From the NCBI RefSeq assembly GCF_031582965.1, contig NZ_CP134049.1, positions 1,302,001 to 1,366,000 on the forward strand: a stretch of 64,000 nt of DNA, given 5' to 3'. The notes under the pieces are model-generated. The model had not been told where the DNA came from and ran no database searches. It saw only the letters and a list, made by a program, of their open reading frames with translations. Origin of the DNA: Bacillus sp. NEB1478 (lineage in GTDB: Bacteria; Bacillota; Bacilli; Bacillales; Fictibacillaceae). Position numbers and translations under genes: made by a program. Positions 28,090-38,041 of this stretch are shown here, piece by piece; the first letter of the stretch is position 1, and each line of letters begins with the position of its first letter.

Positions 28090-28683
28090 TTGATTGAAAG
28101 CATAACTGGAATGGTGGATTATATTACAGCAGAATATGTTGTTCTTAATAATAATGGTATAGGCTATAAAGTAATATGCCCAAATCCTTTTATTTATAAA
28201 AGAAATGATGAAAGAACTGTTTTTACATATCAGCATGTAAGAGAAGATATATTAGCTTTATATGGCTTTTCGAACAGAAAAGAAAGAGACTTATTTCTTA
28301 AGCTTTTGAACGTCTCTGGAATTGGACCAAAAGGAGCACTTGCTATTATCGCTTTTGGTCAGCCGGATCAAGTTATTGCAGCAGTTGAACATGAAGATGA
28401 AAAGTTTTTAACCAAATTCCCTGGTGTGGGGAAAAAAACAGCTAGACAAATGATTTTAGATTTGAAAGGCAAGCTCTCTTTATTTTCTGATGCAGAGATT
28501 ACAGAAGGATTGTTTGCGGAAGAGCTCGTAAGCGGCGATGAATTGGAAGAGGCAATTGAAGCGCTGACAGTATTAGGATATGGAAGAAAAGAAATTAATA
28601 AAATTCTTCCGGATTTAAAGAAAGAAAAAATGTCTGCAAACGAATATATAAAGTTGGCTTTAAAGAAGTTAATGAATAGTTAG
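28090..28683 (+). CDS. ruvA: Holliday junction branch migration protein RuvA
   Basis: This 197-residue protein tetramerises on four-way junctions and loads RuvB. It has an N-terminal OB fold (residues 1-62), paired helix-hairpin-helix motifs ([15 protein letters not shown] and [13 protein letters not shown]) and a C-terminal domain III that contacts RuvB. The start is TTG 28090 after ATAGGGGAG. ruvB follows after 13 bases. Confidence 0.96.
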   Translation: MIESITGMVDYITAEYVVLNNNGIGYKVICPNPFIYKRNDERTVFTYQHVREDILALYGFSNRKERDLFLKLLNVSGIGPKGALAIIAFGQPDQVIAAVEHEDEKFLTKFPGVGKKTARQMILDLKGKLSLFSDAEITEGLFAEELVSGDELEEAIEALTVLGYGRKEINKILPDLKKEKMSANEYIKLALKKLMNS

Positions 28684-28696
28684 GACGTGAGAATGC

Positions 28697-29698
28697 GTGG
28701 AAGAAAGAATTGTTTCTTCAGAAGAACGTCAAGATGAAACAACCATGGAATTAAGTCTGCGGCCGGAAGCTTTGAATGAATACATTGGGCAATCTTCTGT
28801 GAAAGAAAACCTCCGTGTATTTATTAAAGCAGCGAAAATGAGAAATGAACCGCTGGATCATGTATTGCTTTATGGTCCCCCGGGGCTTGGCAAGACAACT
28901 TTAGCTGCTATAATTGCTAACGAAATGGAAGTTAATATTCGGACAACAAGTGGTCCTGCTATTGAACGACCTGGAGATTTAGCCGCCATTCTTACATCAT
29001 TAGAACCAGGTGATGTCCTTTTTATTGATGAAGTGCATCGATTATCACGTGCTATAGAAGAAATTCTATACTCGGCTATGGAAGACTTTTGTTTAGATAT
29101 CGTAATTGGGAAGGGCGAACTGGCAAGGTCTGTCCGTTTAGACCTTCCACCTTTTACTTTAATCGGTGCCACCACGAGAGCAGGGTCATTGTCGGCGCCT
29201 TTAAGAGACCGTTTTGGTGTTATGGCCAGGCTTGAATACTACAAACCTGAAGAACTCTCTGAAATCGTAAAACGAACAGGAGATGTTTTTGGTATTAAAG
29301 TTGATGATCTTTCGGCTGAAGAAATTGCAAGAAGATCAAGAGGAACTCCGCGTATTGCAAATCGTTTATTACGCAGGGTACGGGATTTTGTACAAGTAGA
29401 AGGAAAAGACACAATCGCTTTAATAAATTGCCAGCAAGCCCTTGAATTATTGCAAGTAGACCGTTTAGGTTTGGATCATATTGACCATAAATTATTATTA
29501 GGGATCATCCATACATACAAAGGTGGTCCGGTTGGACTTGAAACAATTTCGGCAACAATTGGTGAAGAATCAATGACGATTGAAGATGTATATGAGCCAT
29601 ACTTGCTTCAGATAGGTTTTTTACAGCGGACACCTAGAGGACGGATGGTAACCGAGCAAGCCTATCATTACTTCGGACTGGAGGCTTCAAATAGATGA
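28697..29698 (+). CDS. ruvB: Holliday junction helicase motor RuvB
   Basis: This 333-residue AAA+ ATPase drives branch migration with RuvA. Walker A is [11 protein letters not shown], Walker [10 protein letters not shown], sensor 1 [18 protein letters not shown], then a C-terminal winged helix ([14 protein letters not shown]). The start is GTG 28697 with only a weak AGGA upstream. The stop overlaps the next gene as ATGA. Confidence 0.98.
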   Translation: MEERIVSSEERQDETTMELSLRPEALNEYIGQSSVKENLRVFIKAAKMRNEPLDHVLLYGPPGLGKTTLAAIIANEMEVNIRTTSGPAIERPGDLAAILTSLEPGDVLFIDEVHRLSRAIEEILYSAMEDFCLDIVIGKGELARSVRLDLPPFTLIGATTRAGSLSAPLRDRFGVMARLEYYKPEELSEIVKRTGDVFGIKVDDLSAEEIARRSRGTPRIANRLLRRVRDFVQVEGKDTIALINCQQALELLQVDRLGLDHIDHKLLLGIIHTYKGGPVGLETISATIGEESMTIEDVYEPYLLQIGFLQRTPRGRMVTEQAYHYFGLEASNR

Positions 29699-29886
29699 AC
29701 CGGCTTTTAATTATTGCAGGAATCGTACTGATTATTATAGGATTAGTAGGTACGTTTATTGGAAAGCTGCCTGGTGATGTGATGTGGAAAAAAGGAAATA
29801 CAACTGTTTATTTTCCTATAATGACCTCTATCATTATCAGCATTGTACTTTCCCTTATCTTCATGATTATCGGACGATTTAAATAG
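29695..29886 (+). CDS. DUF2905 family small membrane protein
   Basis: A 63-residue protein with two transmembrane helices (about residues 4-22 and 42-60) separated by the conserved [20 protein letters not shown] loop that marks DUF2905. Function unknown. It overlaps ruvB by four bases (ATGA) and precedes queA, so it is translationally coupled within the ruvAB-queA-tgt unit. Confidence 0.85.
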   Translation: MNRLLIIAGIVLIIIGLVGTFIGKLPGDVMWKKGNTTVYFPIMTSIIISIVLSLIFMIIGRFK

Positions 29887-29905
29887 AAAGCAGGAATGAA
29901 CCGGA

Positions 29906-30934
29906 ATGAATGTAAATGATTTTGATTTCCATTTGCCGGAAGAACTGATTGCCCAAACACCTTTAGAGGATCGATCATCTTCCAGACTTATGGTAATGAA
30001 TAAAGAAACAGAAGAAATATCACATAAACACTTCATTGATCTAAAGGATTATTTAAATGAGGGAGATTGTCTTGTTTTAAACGATACACGAGTTCTCCCT
30101 GCACGGCTTTTTGGACAAAAAACAGATACGGGCGCGAAAGTTGAAATCCTGCTTTTAAAAGAAGAAGGACAGGATACTTGGGAAACGCTTGTAAAGCCCG
30201 CTAAAAGGGTAAAACCAGGAACTGAGATTAGTTTTGGAGATGGAAGACTGAAAGCGGTCTGTACAAATATTAGCGAACATGGCGGAAGACAATTAAAGTT
30301 TGTGTACTCAGGTATTTTTTATGAGCTTCTTGATGAATTAGGCCAGATGCCTCTTCCACCATACATTAAAGAGCAGCTTCAAGAAAAAGACCGTTACCAG
30401 ACCGTGTATGCGGTTCATCAGGGTTCAGCAGCTGCACCTACTGCCGGGTTGCACTTTACACCTGAAATGATTGAAGAAATCAAAGCTATAGGGGTACATG
30501 TCACGTTTATTACCTTGCATGTGGGTCTAGGTACATTTCGTCCTGTGAGCGTTGATAATATTTTAGAGCATGACATGCATTCTGAATTTTATCAAATCAC
30601 AAAAGGAACAGCGGACCTGCTGAATCATGTTAAGAGTTCAGGCGGGAGAATCATTACAGTGGGTACTACAAGCACACGTACACTTGAGACAGTTGCCAGC
30701 AAGTTTGATGGAACGTTTCAAGAGGATTCAGGCTGGACTAGTATTTTTATTTACCCTGGATATGAGTTTAAAGGGATAGATGGTTTAATAACAAATTTCC
30801 ATTTGCCTAAATCAACATTGATCATGTTGGTCAGTGCATTTGCCAACAAAGATTTTGTAATGAGAGCATACAACGAAGCCGTTGAAGAAAAGTATCGTTT
30901 TTTCAGTTTCGGTGATGCGATGCTTATACTTTAA
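29906..30934 (+). CDS. queA: S-adenosylmethionine:tRNA ribosyltransferase-isomerase
   Basis: This 342-residue enzyme transfers and isomerises ribose from SAM onto 7-aminomethyl-7-deazaguanine in tRNA to make epoxyqueuosine. Family signatures include [45 protein letters not shown] and [21 protein letters not shown] 29906 lies 11 bases after AGCAGGA. tgt, the preceding enzyme in queuosine synthesis, follows 15 bases later. Confidence 0.97.
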   Translation: MNVNDFDFHLPEELIAQTPLEDRSSSRLMVMNKETEEISHKHFIDLKDYLNEGDCLVLNDTRVLPARLFGQKTDTGAKVEILLLKEEGQDTWETLVKPAKRVKPGTEISFGDGRLKAVCTNISEHGGRQLKFVYSGIFYELLDELGQMPLPPYIKEQLQEKDRYQTVYAVHQGSAAAPTAGLHFTPEMIEEIKAIGVHVTFITLHVGLGTFRPVSVDNILEHDMHSEFYQITKGTADLLNHVKSSGGRIITVGTTSTRTLETVASKFDGTFQEDSGWTSIFIYPGYEFKGIDGLITNFHLPKSTLIMLVSAFANKDFVMRAYNEAVEEKYRFFSFGDAMLIL

Positions 30935-32092
<1,158 letters not shown>

Positions 32093-32140
32093 ATTTTATT
32101 TTTAAAAACAAGTAATTTCCAATTTTTCTTGTAGAAAGGG

Positions 32141-32404
32141 GTGAAGAAAATTAAAAGTTTAATTCCAATTTTATTAATGTTTGCTATTTTTTATTTTTTA
32201 CTGATTCGTCCACAGCAAAAGAGACAAAAATCAGTAAGAGAAATGCAATCTAACATGAAAAAAGGCGATAAAATTGTTACGATTGGCGGAATGCATGGTA
32301 CGATCGAAAGTATTGATGAACTAATCGTAGTTATTCGTTCGAATGATGGAGCACAATTAACATTTGATCGCAACGCTATTCGCGAAGTTAGAACAGAAGC
32401 TTAA
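32141..32404 (+). CDS. yajC: Preprotein translocase subunit YajC
   Basis: At most 87 residues: one N-terminal transmembrane helix (IPILLMFAIFYFLLIRP) then QQKRQKSVREMQ and the cytoplasmic YajC domain (GDKIVTIGGMHGTI). It associates with SecDF at the membrane. The GTG at 32141 is part of the ribosome-site-like AAAGGGGTG (32135-32143) and has nothing proper before it. The in-frame ATT at 32150 has perfect spacing, so the true start could be AUU. Confidence 0.9.
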   Translation: MKKIKSLIPILLMFAIFYFLLIRPQQKRQKSVREMQSNMKKGDKIVTIGGMHGTIESIDELIVVIRSNDGAQLTFDRNAIREVRTEA

Positions 32405-32413
32405 GCACCACAG

Positions 32414-32443
32414 ATAAGACCCGTCTTTATGACGGGTCTTATT
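32414..32443. terminator. Bidirectional terminator between yajC and yrzE
   Basis: Stem AAGACCCGTC / GACGGGTCTT, five-base loop; it overlaps the last codons of the convergent gene. Confidence 0.8.
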
Positions 32444-32828
32444 TATATGCGTTATTATGGCTGCTTAAATTAACTCCCATTATTCCCCCAAGCATGGATA
32501 ATGCAAGAAAAATACCATGATACATGTATTGGGTAGAATTAAATGTACTTTGGTACCCTAAATATTGGATAAGGAAAACAAGGAATGAAAATAGCAGACT
32601 TGTGCCCCCGCCGAGAAGCCACCCTTTGCTCTGACCCTTTTTACCAGATATAAATCCCCCCGCAAATAATGCCAAAAAAGATAATCCAAGGGTTACCCAT
32701 TTTAATGAAGATTCTGTTACACCTGTAAAACGCAAAAGAAAAGATAACACTAAACTGCTTACCATTATCAAAAAAAGTATGGCCGCTAGTCCCCGCCCCA
32801 TTGAATGAAACATGTGTTTTACTCCCAT
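32439..32828 (-). CDS. yrzE: TIGR04086 family membrane protein (YrzE-like)
   Basis: A 129-residue protein with four transmembrane helices and a glycine-rich GGFISGKKGQSKGWLLGGG loop, typical of the TIGR04086/YrzE family found next to yajC in Bacillaceae. Function unknown. The frame opens at 32852, but ATG 32828 follows AAGGAGGGTCAAG. It is convergent with yajC and divergent from the DUF421 gene. Confidence 0.8.
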   Translation of the reverse strand: MGVKHMFHSMGRGLAAILFLIMVSSLVLSFLLRFTGVTESSLKWVTLGLSFLALFAGGFISGKKGQSKGWLLGGGTSLLFSFLVFLIQYLGYQSTFNSTQYMYHGIFLALSMLGGIMGVNLSSHNNAYK

Positions 32829-33006
32829 CTTGACCCTCCTTTTTCCATACAAGCTTTCCTTATACTGTATTCATGCTTATAAAGAAATAGAAGTACAAGC
32901 AATTGGATTTTTTAGGTCAGATTTTTATTGGCAAAACCTTCGCCTCATGATTTCTGTCTGCTCGTGCAACACTAACAAGGCAGATTATTTGAAAAGGAGG
33001 GGAAAC

Positions 33007-33666
33007 ATGGAACTGAATACGATTATCTTTAGAACCTTATTTATTTATTTTTTAATACTTGTCGTTTTTAGAATGATGGGGAAACGTGAAATTGGTAAAT
33101 TGTCTGTACTTGATTTCGTAGTATCAATCATGATTGCTGAGCTAGCAGTTATTTCTATTGAAGATCCCGAAGTTCCTATGTTAAACTCTCTGGTCTCTAT
33201 ATTTGTTTTACTTGGTGTTCAGCTTATATTGGCAATTATCTCGTTGAAGAGCAGAAAAATGAGAGAATTTGTTGACGGAAAGCCTTCATTGATTATAAAA
33301 GAGGGTAAAGTGGATGAATATGAAATGAAAAAACAACGATATAATTTTGATGATTTACTTACACAATTACGTGAAAATAATATTAGGAATTTAAATGAAG
33401 TAGAATTTGGAATTTTAGAAACAACTGGCAAACTCTCTGTTATTCGAAAAGATGAAGATCTTGATTCAACTGCGATTCATACGATTCTTCCTCTGATTTT
33501 AGATGGAAAAGTGATTGAAGATAATCTGGGAAAAATCAACAAAACACCTCTGTGGCTTAGACAAAAGCTGAAAGAAGTTGGTTTTAAAGATGTTAAAGCG
33601 ATTTCTTTTTGCACTGTAAATAAAGATGGGTCTTTGTATATCGATCAAAAAAACGAAAAAAAATAA
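33007..33666 (+). CDS. yrbG: DUF421/YetF-family membrane protein (YrbG-like)
   Basis: A 219-residue protein with three transmembrane helices in residues 1-75, including the signature FRMMGKREIGKLSVLDFVVSI, followed by a cytoplasmic DUF421 domain (GKPSLIIKEGKVDEYEMKKQRYNFDDLLTQLRE). Function uncertain; relatives are linked to spore germination and cell envelope. ATG 33007 follows AAAGGAGGGG; the frame extends upstream to 32812 without support. Confidence 0.85.
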   Translation: MELNTIIFRTLFIYFLILVVFRMMGKREIGKLSVLDFVVSIMIAELAVISIEDPEVPMLNSLVSIFVLLGVQLILAIISLKSRKMREFVDGKPSLIIKEGKVDEYEMKKQRYNFDDLLTQLRENNIRNLNEVEFGILETTGKLSVIRKDEDLDSTAIHTILPLILDGKVIEDNLGKINKTPLWLRQKLKEVGFKDVKAISFCTVNKDGSLYIDQKNEKK

Positions 33667-33696
33667 AACAGCCAATTAAATCAGGCTGCTTATTTA
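33661..33696. terminator. Hairpin between convergent DUF421 gene and spoVB
   Basis: CAGCC / GGCTG with AAATAA / TTATTT flanks. The - strand reading ends in a T-rich run, so it most likely terminates spoVB. Confidence 0.5.
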
Positions 33697-35244
33697 AACC
33701 CATCTTTTTATTAAAGGAATATGTTTAAGATCATCCTTACTCAAAAGTCTAAAGAAGATCAGGGTAAATAAATACAATCCGCATGTTGCTGATACACAAA
33801 TCACAAGACCTTTAATGCTTGTGAACTGAGGCATCATAAATTGAAAAAAATACATTGCGCCAGCTCCAGTAATCAATATCGAAAGTAAGCATTTTACAAA
33901 ATCTTTCACAACTATTGTATAGCTGATGGCTTTTATAACTGTAGCAAAATGAAGCATGGTTACAACGACAATACCAAAAACGATAGCTAACGCCGCCCCC
34001 ATTATTCCAAATTCAGGGCGTGTAGCAAGTGCGAAAATAGCGGCTAATTTTACTAATGCACCAATAAGGCTGTTAATCATCGCGGCTTTCGCTAAGTCAA
34101 GGGCTTGTAATACTGCCTGTAGAGGTCCTTGGAAATATAGAAAGAAGAAGAATGGAGTCATAATTTTTACATAAGAAGCAGTAGCAGGTGAATCATACAT
34201 CAAGTCCATTATTGGAACCGCAAATACAAAAGTAATGACCGCAGCAATACCTCCGGATAACATAGAGAGCTTTAAAGCTTGGTTCAGTCTATGTTCGATC
34301 AGATGATACTTTTTTTGTGCATTTGCTTCACTGATGGCAGGGACTAATGAAACTGACAACGAATACGTAATAAATGTAGGGAGAAACAATAGTGGTATTA
34401 CATATCCAGCAAGTTCTCCATATTGAGCGGTTGCAACACTTGTAGATACACCAGCGATATATAGGCTGCGTGCTACAACAATTGGTTCGAAAAAATAGGA
34501 AACTGATCCGATTAACTGACTTCCTGTTGTTGGAAGTGCGATATTCAATAAACCTTTCAGCGTTTCTTGTCCATCTTTAAGCTGTTTGAAAAACCCTTTG
34601 CGTATACGCATTTTCTTCTTCATTTTGAACATGGACAACATATATAAAAGGGAAGCCAGTTCACCAAGTATTACCGAAATCATGGCACCTGCAGCAGCAA
34701 ATTCAACGCCGTATGGCAAAAATAAACCTGTTAATAAAGCAACAAGTGTAATCCTTACAACTTGTTCGATGACTTGTGAATAAGCAGATGGCCTCATGTT
34801 CTGCAGGCCTTGGAAATATCCCCGCAGCACAGACGATATAGCAATTACAGGCACTACAGGCGCAATTGCTAATAACGGCCATACTGTTCTGTGATCTGTA
34901 AAGAAATATTGTGATAAAAGAGGGGCTGCAATAAACAAAGCTGCTGTTATAATTAAACTTAAAACACCTGTGATCGCCAAGGAAACGATTAAAATTTTTC
35001 TAACCTTTGAACGATCACCGGAAGCATCTGCTTCAGCCACGAGCTTTGATATTGCAACGGGGAGACCAAGTCTAGTTAAGGTAACGGCAAGTAAGAATGT
35101 AGGTACTGCCATCATATAAAGGCCAACGCCTTCTTGTCCCATTACCCTGGCCATTACAATCCGGTTTACAAAGCCGAGTATTCTGGTGATGAGTCCTGCC
35201 AAAATAAGAAGTAATGTACCTTGTACAAGAGTTTGTTTTGTCAT
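33694..35244 (-). CDS. spoVB: Stage V sporulation protein B (MATE/MurJ-like flippase family)
   Basis: This 516-residue polytopic membrane protein has about 14 hydrophobic segments and belongs to the polysaccharide-transporter/MVF superfamily. SpoVB is needed for spore cortex synthesis, probably by moving lipid-linked precursors. The N-terminus TLVQGTLLLILAGLITRILGFVNRI and length match B. subtilis SpoVB. ATG 35244 follows AAAGGACAGG; the longer frame to 35274 has no support. It is divergent from comN. Confidence 0.92.
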   Translation of the reverse strand: MTKQTLVQGTLLLILAGLITRILGFVNRIVMARVMGQEGVGLYMMAVPTFLLAVTLTRLGLPVAISKLVAEADASGDRSKVRKILIVSLAITGVLSLIITAALFIAAPLLSQYFFTDHRTVWPLLAIAPVVPVIAISSVLRGYFQGLQNMRPSAYSQVIEQVVRITLVALLTGLFLPYGVEFAAAGAMISVILGELASLLYMLSMFKMKKKMRIRKGFFKQLKDGQETLKGLLNIALPTTGSQLIGSVSYFFEPIVVARSLYIAGVSTSVATAQYGELAGYVIPLLFLPTFITYSLSVSLVPAISEANAQKKYHLIEHRLNQALKLSMLSGGIAAVITFVFAVPIMDLMYDSPATASYVKIMTPFFFFLYFQGPLQAVLQALDLAKAAMINSLIGALVKLAAIFALATRPEFGIMGAALAIVFGIVVVTMLHFATVIKAISYTIVVKDFVKCLLSILITGAGAMYFFQFMMPQFTSIKGLVICVSATCGLYLFTLIFFRLLSKDDLKHIPLIKRWV

Positions 35245-35348
35245 GTTTACCTGTCCTTTCTGGGACAATCTCATATTTTAACTATATGCAGGATATGTGA
35301 ACAGTCATGACAGCTTGTTTCATTAGGAATAGAGAGGAGAGATAAATA

Positions 35349-35600
35349 GTGGAAAATATACAGAATACCGAATGGAAAATGGAAGTGCAGCCCGCAGTAA
35401 ACAGCAAAAAAGAAGAGTTTCACTTTATGGGGTATGAGAGTGTTACAAACGAGGAAATATGGGAATGTGTGTTGGCGAAAATGAAAAAAAAGAAAATCGA
35501 GCCGCGTTTGCACAGTTTAGTTGACATGATCCTGTCTTTATCATTAAATGATTTCATGACATGGCTCACCAAAAAGGCTTACACAGAAGATAAGAAATAA
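35349..35600 (+). CDS. comN: Post-transcriptional regulator ComN (YrzD)
   Basis: This 83-residue soluble protein contains the ComN-type segment WECVLAKMKKKKIEPRLHSLVDMILSLSLNDFMTWLTKKAY. In B. subtilis ComN binds comE mRNA and works with DivIVA. The start is GTG 35349 after AGAGAGGAGAG. It lies between spoVB and secD, as expected. Confidence 0.82.
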   Translation: MENIQNTEWKMEVQPAVNSKKEEFHFMGYESVTNEEIWECVLAKMKKKKIEPRLHSLVDMILSLSLNDFMTWLTKKAYTEDKK

Positions 35601-35652
35601 TTGATTCACTTCGTTTATATTTTGACGTTTTTAGAAATATTTCAAGGACAAA

Positions 35653-35682
35653 TTGACAGAAAAAAACAACAATCGCTATAAT
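35653..35682 (+). promoter_or_regulatory. Sigma-A promoter for secD-secF
   Basis: Consensus TTGACA (35653-35658) and TATAAT (35677-35682), 18-base spacer; the leader is about 63 bases. Confidence 0.85.
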
Positions 35683-35752
35683 GAAAAAGGATACAGTTGT
35701 TTTTATACATAGTTATGTTGTTTCTTTATACAGCATGAGGGAGGTTTCTTGA

Positions 35753-37069
35753 GTGGTAAAAAGAAGTAAGATCGTTATCTTTTTTGTAGTGCTCATTATG
35801 TTCGCCGCTTTAATAGGAGCTACGACAGAAAAGATTGTTAAAGGAACGAAGCTTGGATTGGACCTCCAAGGTGGATTTGAAGTGCTTTATGATGTAAAAC
35901 CCGCTAAAAAAGGCCAAAAAATTACACAGGAAACACTTAAGAGTACAGTTGAAGCGTTAAACAACCGAATTAACGTTCTTGGTGTATCTGAACCAGAGAT
36001 TACGATTGAAGGCAATAACCGCATTCGTGTTCAACTCGCAGGTGTAACTGATCAAAACAAAGCACGTGAACTTTTATCAACTCAAGCCGAACTAACATTT
36101 CGAGATGTTAACGGTAAAGTACTGCTTGATGGATCTGATTTAGAAGGAAACGGTGCAAAGCAATCTTTTAAGCAGCAAACGAATGAACCAATTGTTTCTT
36201 TGAAACTTAAGGATGCTGATAAGTTCGCGAAAGTTACGAAAGAAATTCTGGCGAAGCAGCCTCAAGGGGAGAACTACTTAGTAATTTGGCTTGACTACGA
36301 GAAAGGCGATTCTTACAAAGAAGAGCGCCAAAAGGAACTGGCAGGAAAGAATCCGAAATACATTTCAGCTCCTGCTGTAAATAGTGTTTTATCTCAGAAA
36401 GAAGTTATGATTGAAGGCGCATTTGAAGTTGAAGAAGCTCAAAGTCTTGCTAAAATTCTTAATGCTGGTGCATTACCCGTTAAGCTAGACGAGGTATATT
36501 CAACATCAGTTGGAGCAAAATTTGGCGAAAAAGCATTGAGTGAAACCGTGAAAGCTGGTTACATAGCCGTAGCAATTATCTTCTTATTCATGCTTTTATA
36601 CTATCGTGTACCAGGGATCATAGCAGTTTTAACATTAACGATTTATATTTATTTAATTGTAGCTATATTCTATTTGATGAATGGAGTTTTAACGCTTCCA
36701 GGTATAGCCGCCCTCATTTTAGGGGTTGGTATGGCGGTTGATGCCAACATCATTACTTATGAACGGATTAAAGAAGAACTAAGAAGCGGGAAATCGGTTT
36801 TAAGTGCTTTTAAGGCGGGGAACCGAAGATCATTTACAACTATTTTTGATGCAAATATCACAACCATTTTAGCTGCAGCAGTATTATTTGCATATGGGAC
36901 AAGTTCTGTTAAAGGATTTGCGTTAGTTTTAATTATTTCAGTATTGGCGAGTTTTATAACAGCGGTATTCGGAACAAGATTGTTCCTCGGATTATTGGTG
37001 CAGTCTCGATTATTGGATAAGAAGCCAGGTTTGTTCGGGGTAAAGGAGCGTGACATCCGTGAGCTTTAA
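35753..37069 (+). CDS. secD: Protein translocase subunit SecD
   Basis: This 438-residue RND-type protein uses proton flow to help pull secreted proteins out of the membrane channel. It has TM1 (about residues 7-23), the LGLDLQGGFEVLYDV motif, an extracytoplasmic P1 domain and five C-terminal helices carrying GAxAxILxVGMAVDANIITYERIKEE-type signatures. The start is GTG 35753 after GGGAGG. B. subtilis has one fused SecDF; here SecD ends in ERDIREL and SecF follows in another frame. Confidence 0.95.
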   Translation: MVKRSKIVIFFVVLIMFAALIGATTEKIVKGTKLGLDLQGGFEVLYDVKPAKKGQKITQETLKSTVEALNNRINVLGVSEPEITIEGNNRIRVQLAGVTDQNKARELLSTQAELTFRDVNGKVLLDGSDLEGNGAKQSFKQQTNEPIVSLKLKDADKFAKVTKEILAKQPQGENYLVIWLDYEKGDSYKEERQKELAGKNPKYISAPAVNSVLSQKEVMIEGAFEVEEAQSLAKILNAGALPVKLDEVYSTSVGAKFGEKALSETVKAGYIAVAIIFLFMLLYYRVPGIIAVLTLTIYIYLIVAIFYLMNGVLTLPGIAALILGVGMAVDANIITYERIKEELRSGKSVLSAFKAGNRRSFTTIFDANITTILAAAVLFAYGTSSVKGFALVLIISVLASFITAVFGTRLFLGLLVQSRLLDKKPGLFGVKERDIREL

Positions 37070-37970
37070 ATACGACTTTGTAAAAAACAGAAACCTTTAC
37101 TTTATCATTTCTGTCCTTCTAACGGTAATTGGTATAGTGTGTTTATTAACTATTGGCTTAACACGCGGTGTGGATTTTGAAAGTGGTTCAAGGGTAAACA
37201 TTACTGCCAAGGAACCACTAACAAATGAAAAAGTAGAATCAGAGTTTAAATCATTAGGGTTTGATCCCGAATCTGTTGTTTTGGCTGGTAAAAATAATAC
37301 ACAAGCCAATATTGCTTTTAAAGGTGTTCTTTCAAAAGATGAAATTGCAAAACTAAATTCTCATTTTGACAAAAAATATGGTGAACCACCAAGTGTAAGT
37401 ACCGTTACACCGACTGTGGGCCGTGAGCTTGCACAAAATGCAATCATCGCCGTCTTGATTGCTTCAGTTGGTATTATCATCTATGTTGCTTTTCGGTTTG
37501 AATGGTCGATGTCCATTGCGGCAATTATAGCTTTATTTCATGATGCATTTATGATTATTGCTATTTTCAGCATGTTTAAGATTGAAGTAGATCTACCGTT
37601 TATAGCAGCTGTTTTAACGATTGTCGGATATTCGATAAATGACACGATTGTTACATTTGACCGGATTCGTGAAAACATGCGACTGGAAAAGGTAAAGAGC
37701 AAAGAAAAACTAGCTGAAATTGTTAACAGAAGTATTCATGAGACATTAAGCCGTTCCATCAACACGGTTTTAACAGTTGTCATAGGTGCAGTAGCACTTT
37801 TGATTTTTGGAGCAGATTCTATTCACAATTTCTCAGTTGCATTATTGATTGGTTTGATTTTTGGAGCGTACTCATCCATTTTCATCGCTTCACAGCTTTG
37901 GTTCGTGTTAAGATCACGACAGCTTAAAACAAAAAAACCGCGCACTGCAGAAGCAGAACCAGAAATTTAA
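37059..37970 (+). CDS. secF: Protein translocase subunit SecF
   Basis: A 303-residue partner of SecD with six transmembrane helices, GVDFESGSRVNI near the N-terminus and the signature AAVLTIVGYSINDTIVTFDRIREN. Two in-frame GTG codons exist. GTG 37059 is preferred because AAAGGAG (37042-37048) is ten bases away; GTG 37050 is only one base from it. The start overlaps the end of secD by 11 bases. Confidence 0.93.
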   Translation: MSFKYDFVKNRNLYFIISVLLTVIGIVCLLTIGLTRGVDFESGSRVNITAKEPLTNEKVESEFKSLGFDPESVVLAGKNNTQANIAFKGVLSKDEIAKLNSHFDKKYGEPPSVSTVTPTVGRELAQNAIIAVLIASVGIIIYVAFRFEWSMSIAAIIALFHDAFMIIAIFSMFKIEVDLPFIAAVLTIVGYSINDTIVTFDRIRENMRLEKVKSKEKLAEIVNRSIHETLSRSINTVLTVVIGAVALLIFGADSIHNFSVALLIGLIFGAYSSIFIASQLWFVLRSRQLKTKKPRTAEAEPEI

Positions 37971-37990
37971 TATTTAATATAAGTGATGAA

Positions 37991-38019
37991 TTGTCACCTC
38001 TTATCCTGTTTTGTATAAT
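37991..38019 (+). promoter_or_regulatory. Sigma-A promoter for recJ
   Basis: TTGTCA (37991-37996), 17-base spacer, perfect TATAAT (38014-38019). The start of transcription is expected near 38026. Confidence 0.75.
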
Positions 38020-38037
38020 GAATAGGTTAAGAGGTGA
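37994..38037 (+). repeat. Inverted repeat spanning the recJ promoter and ribosome site
   Basis: TCACCTCTTATCC (37994-38006) pairs with GGTTAAGAGGTGA (38025-38037) in 12 of 13 positions. The loop holds the -10 box and the right arm is the recJ ribosome site. Confidence 0.8.
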
Positions 38038-38041
38038 TTTT

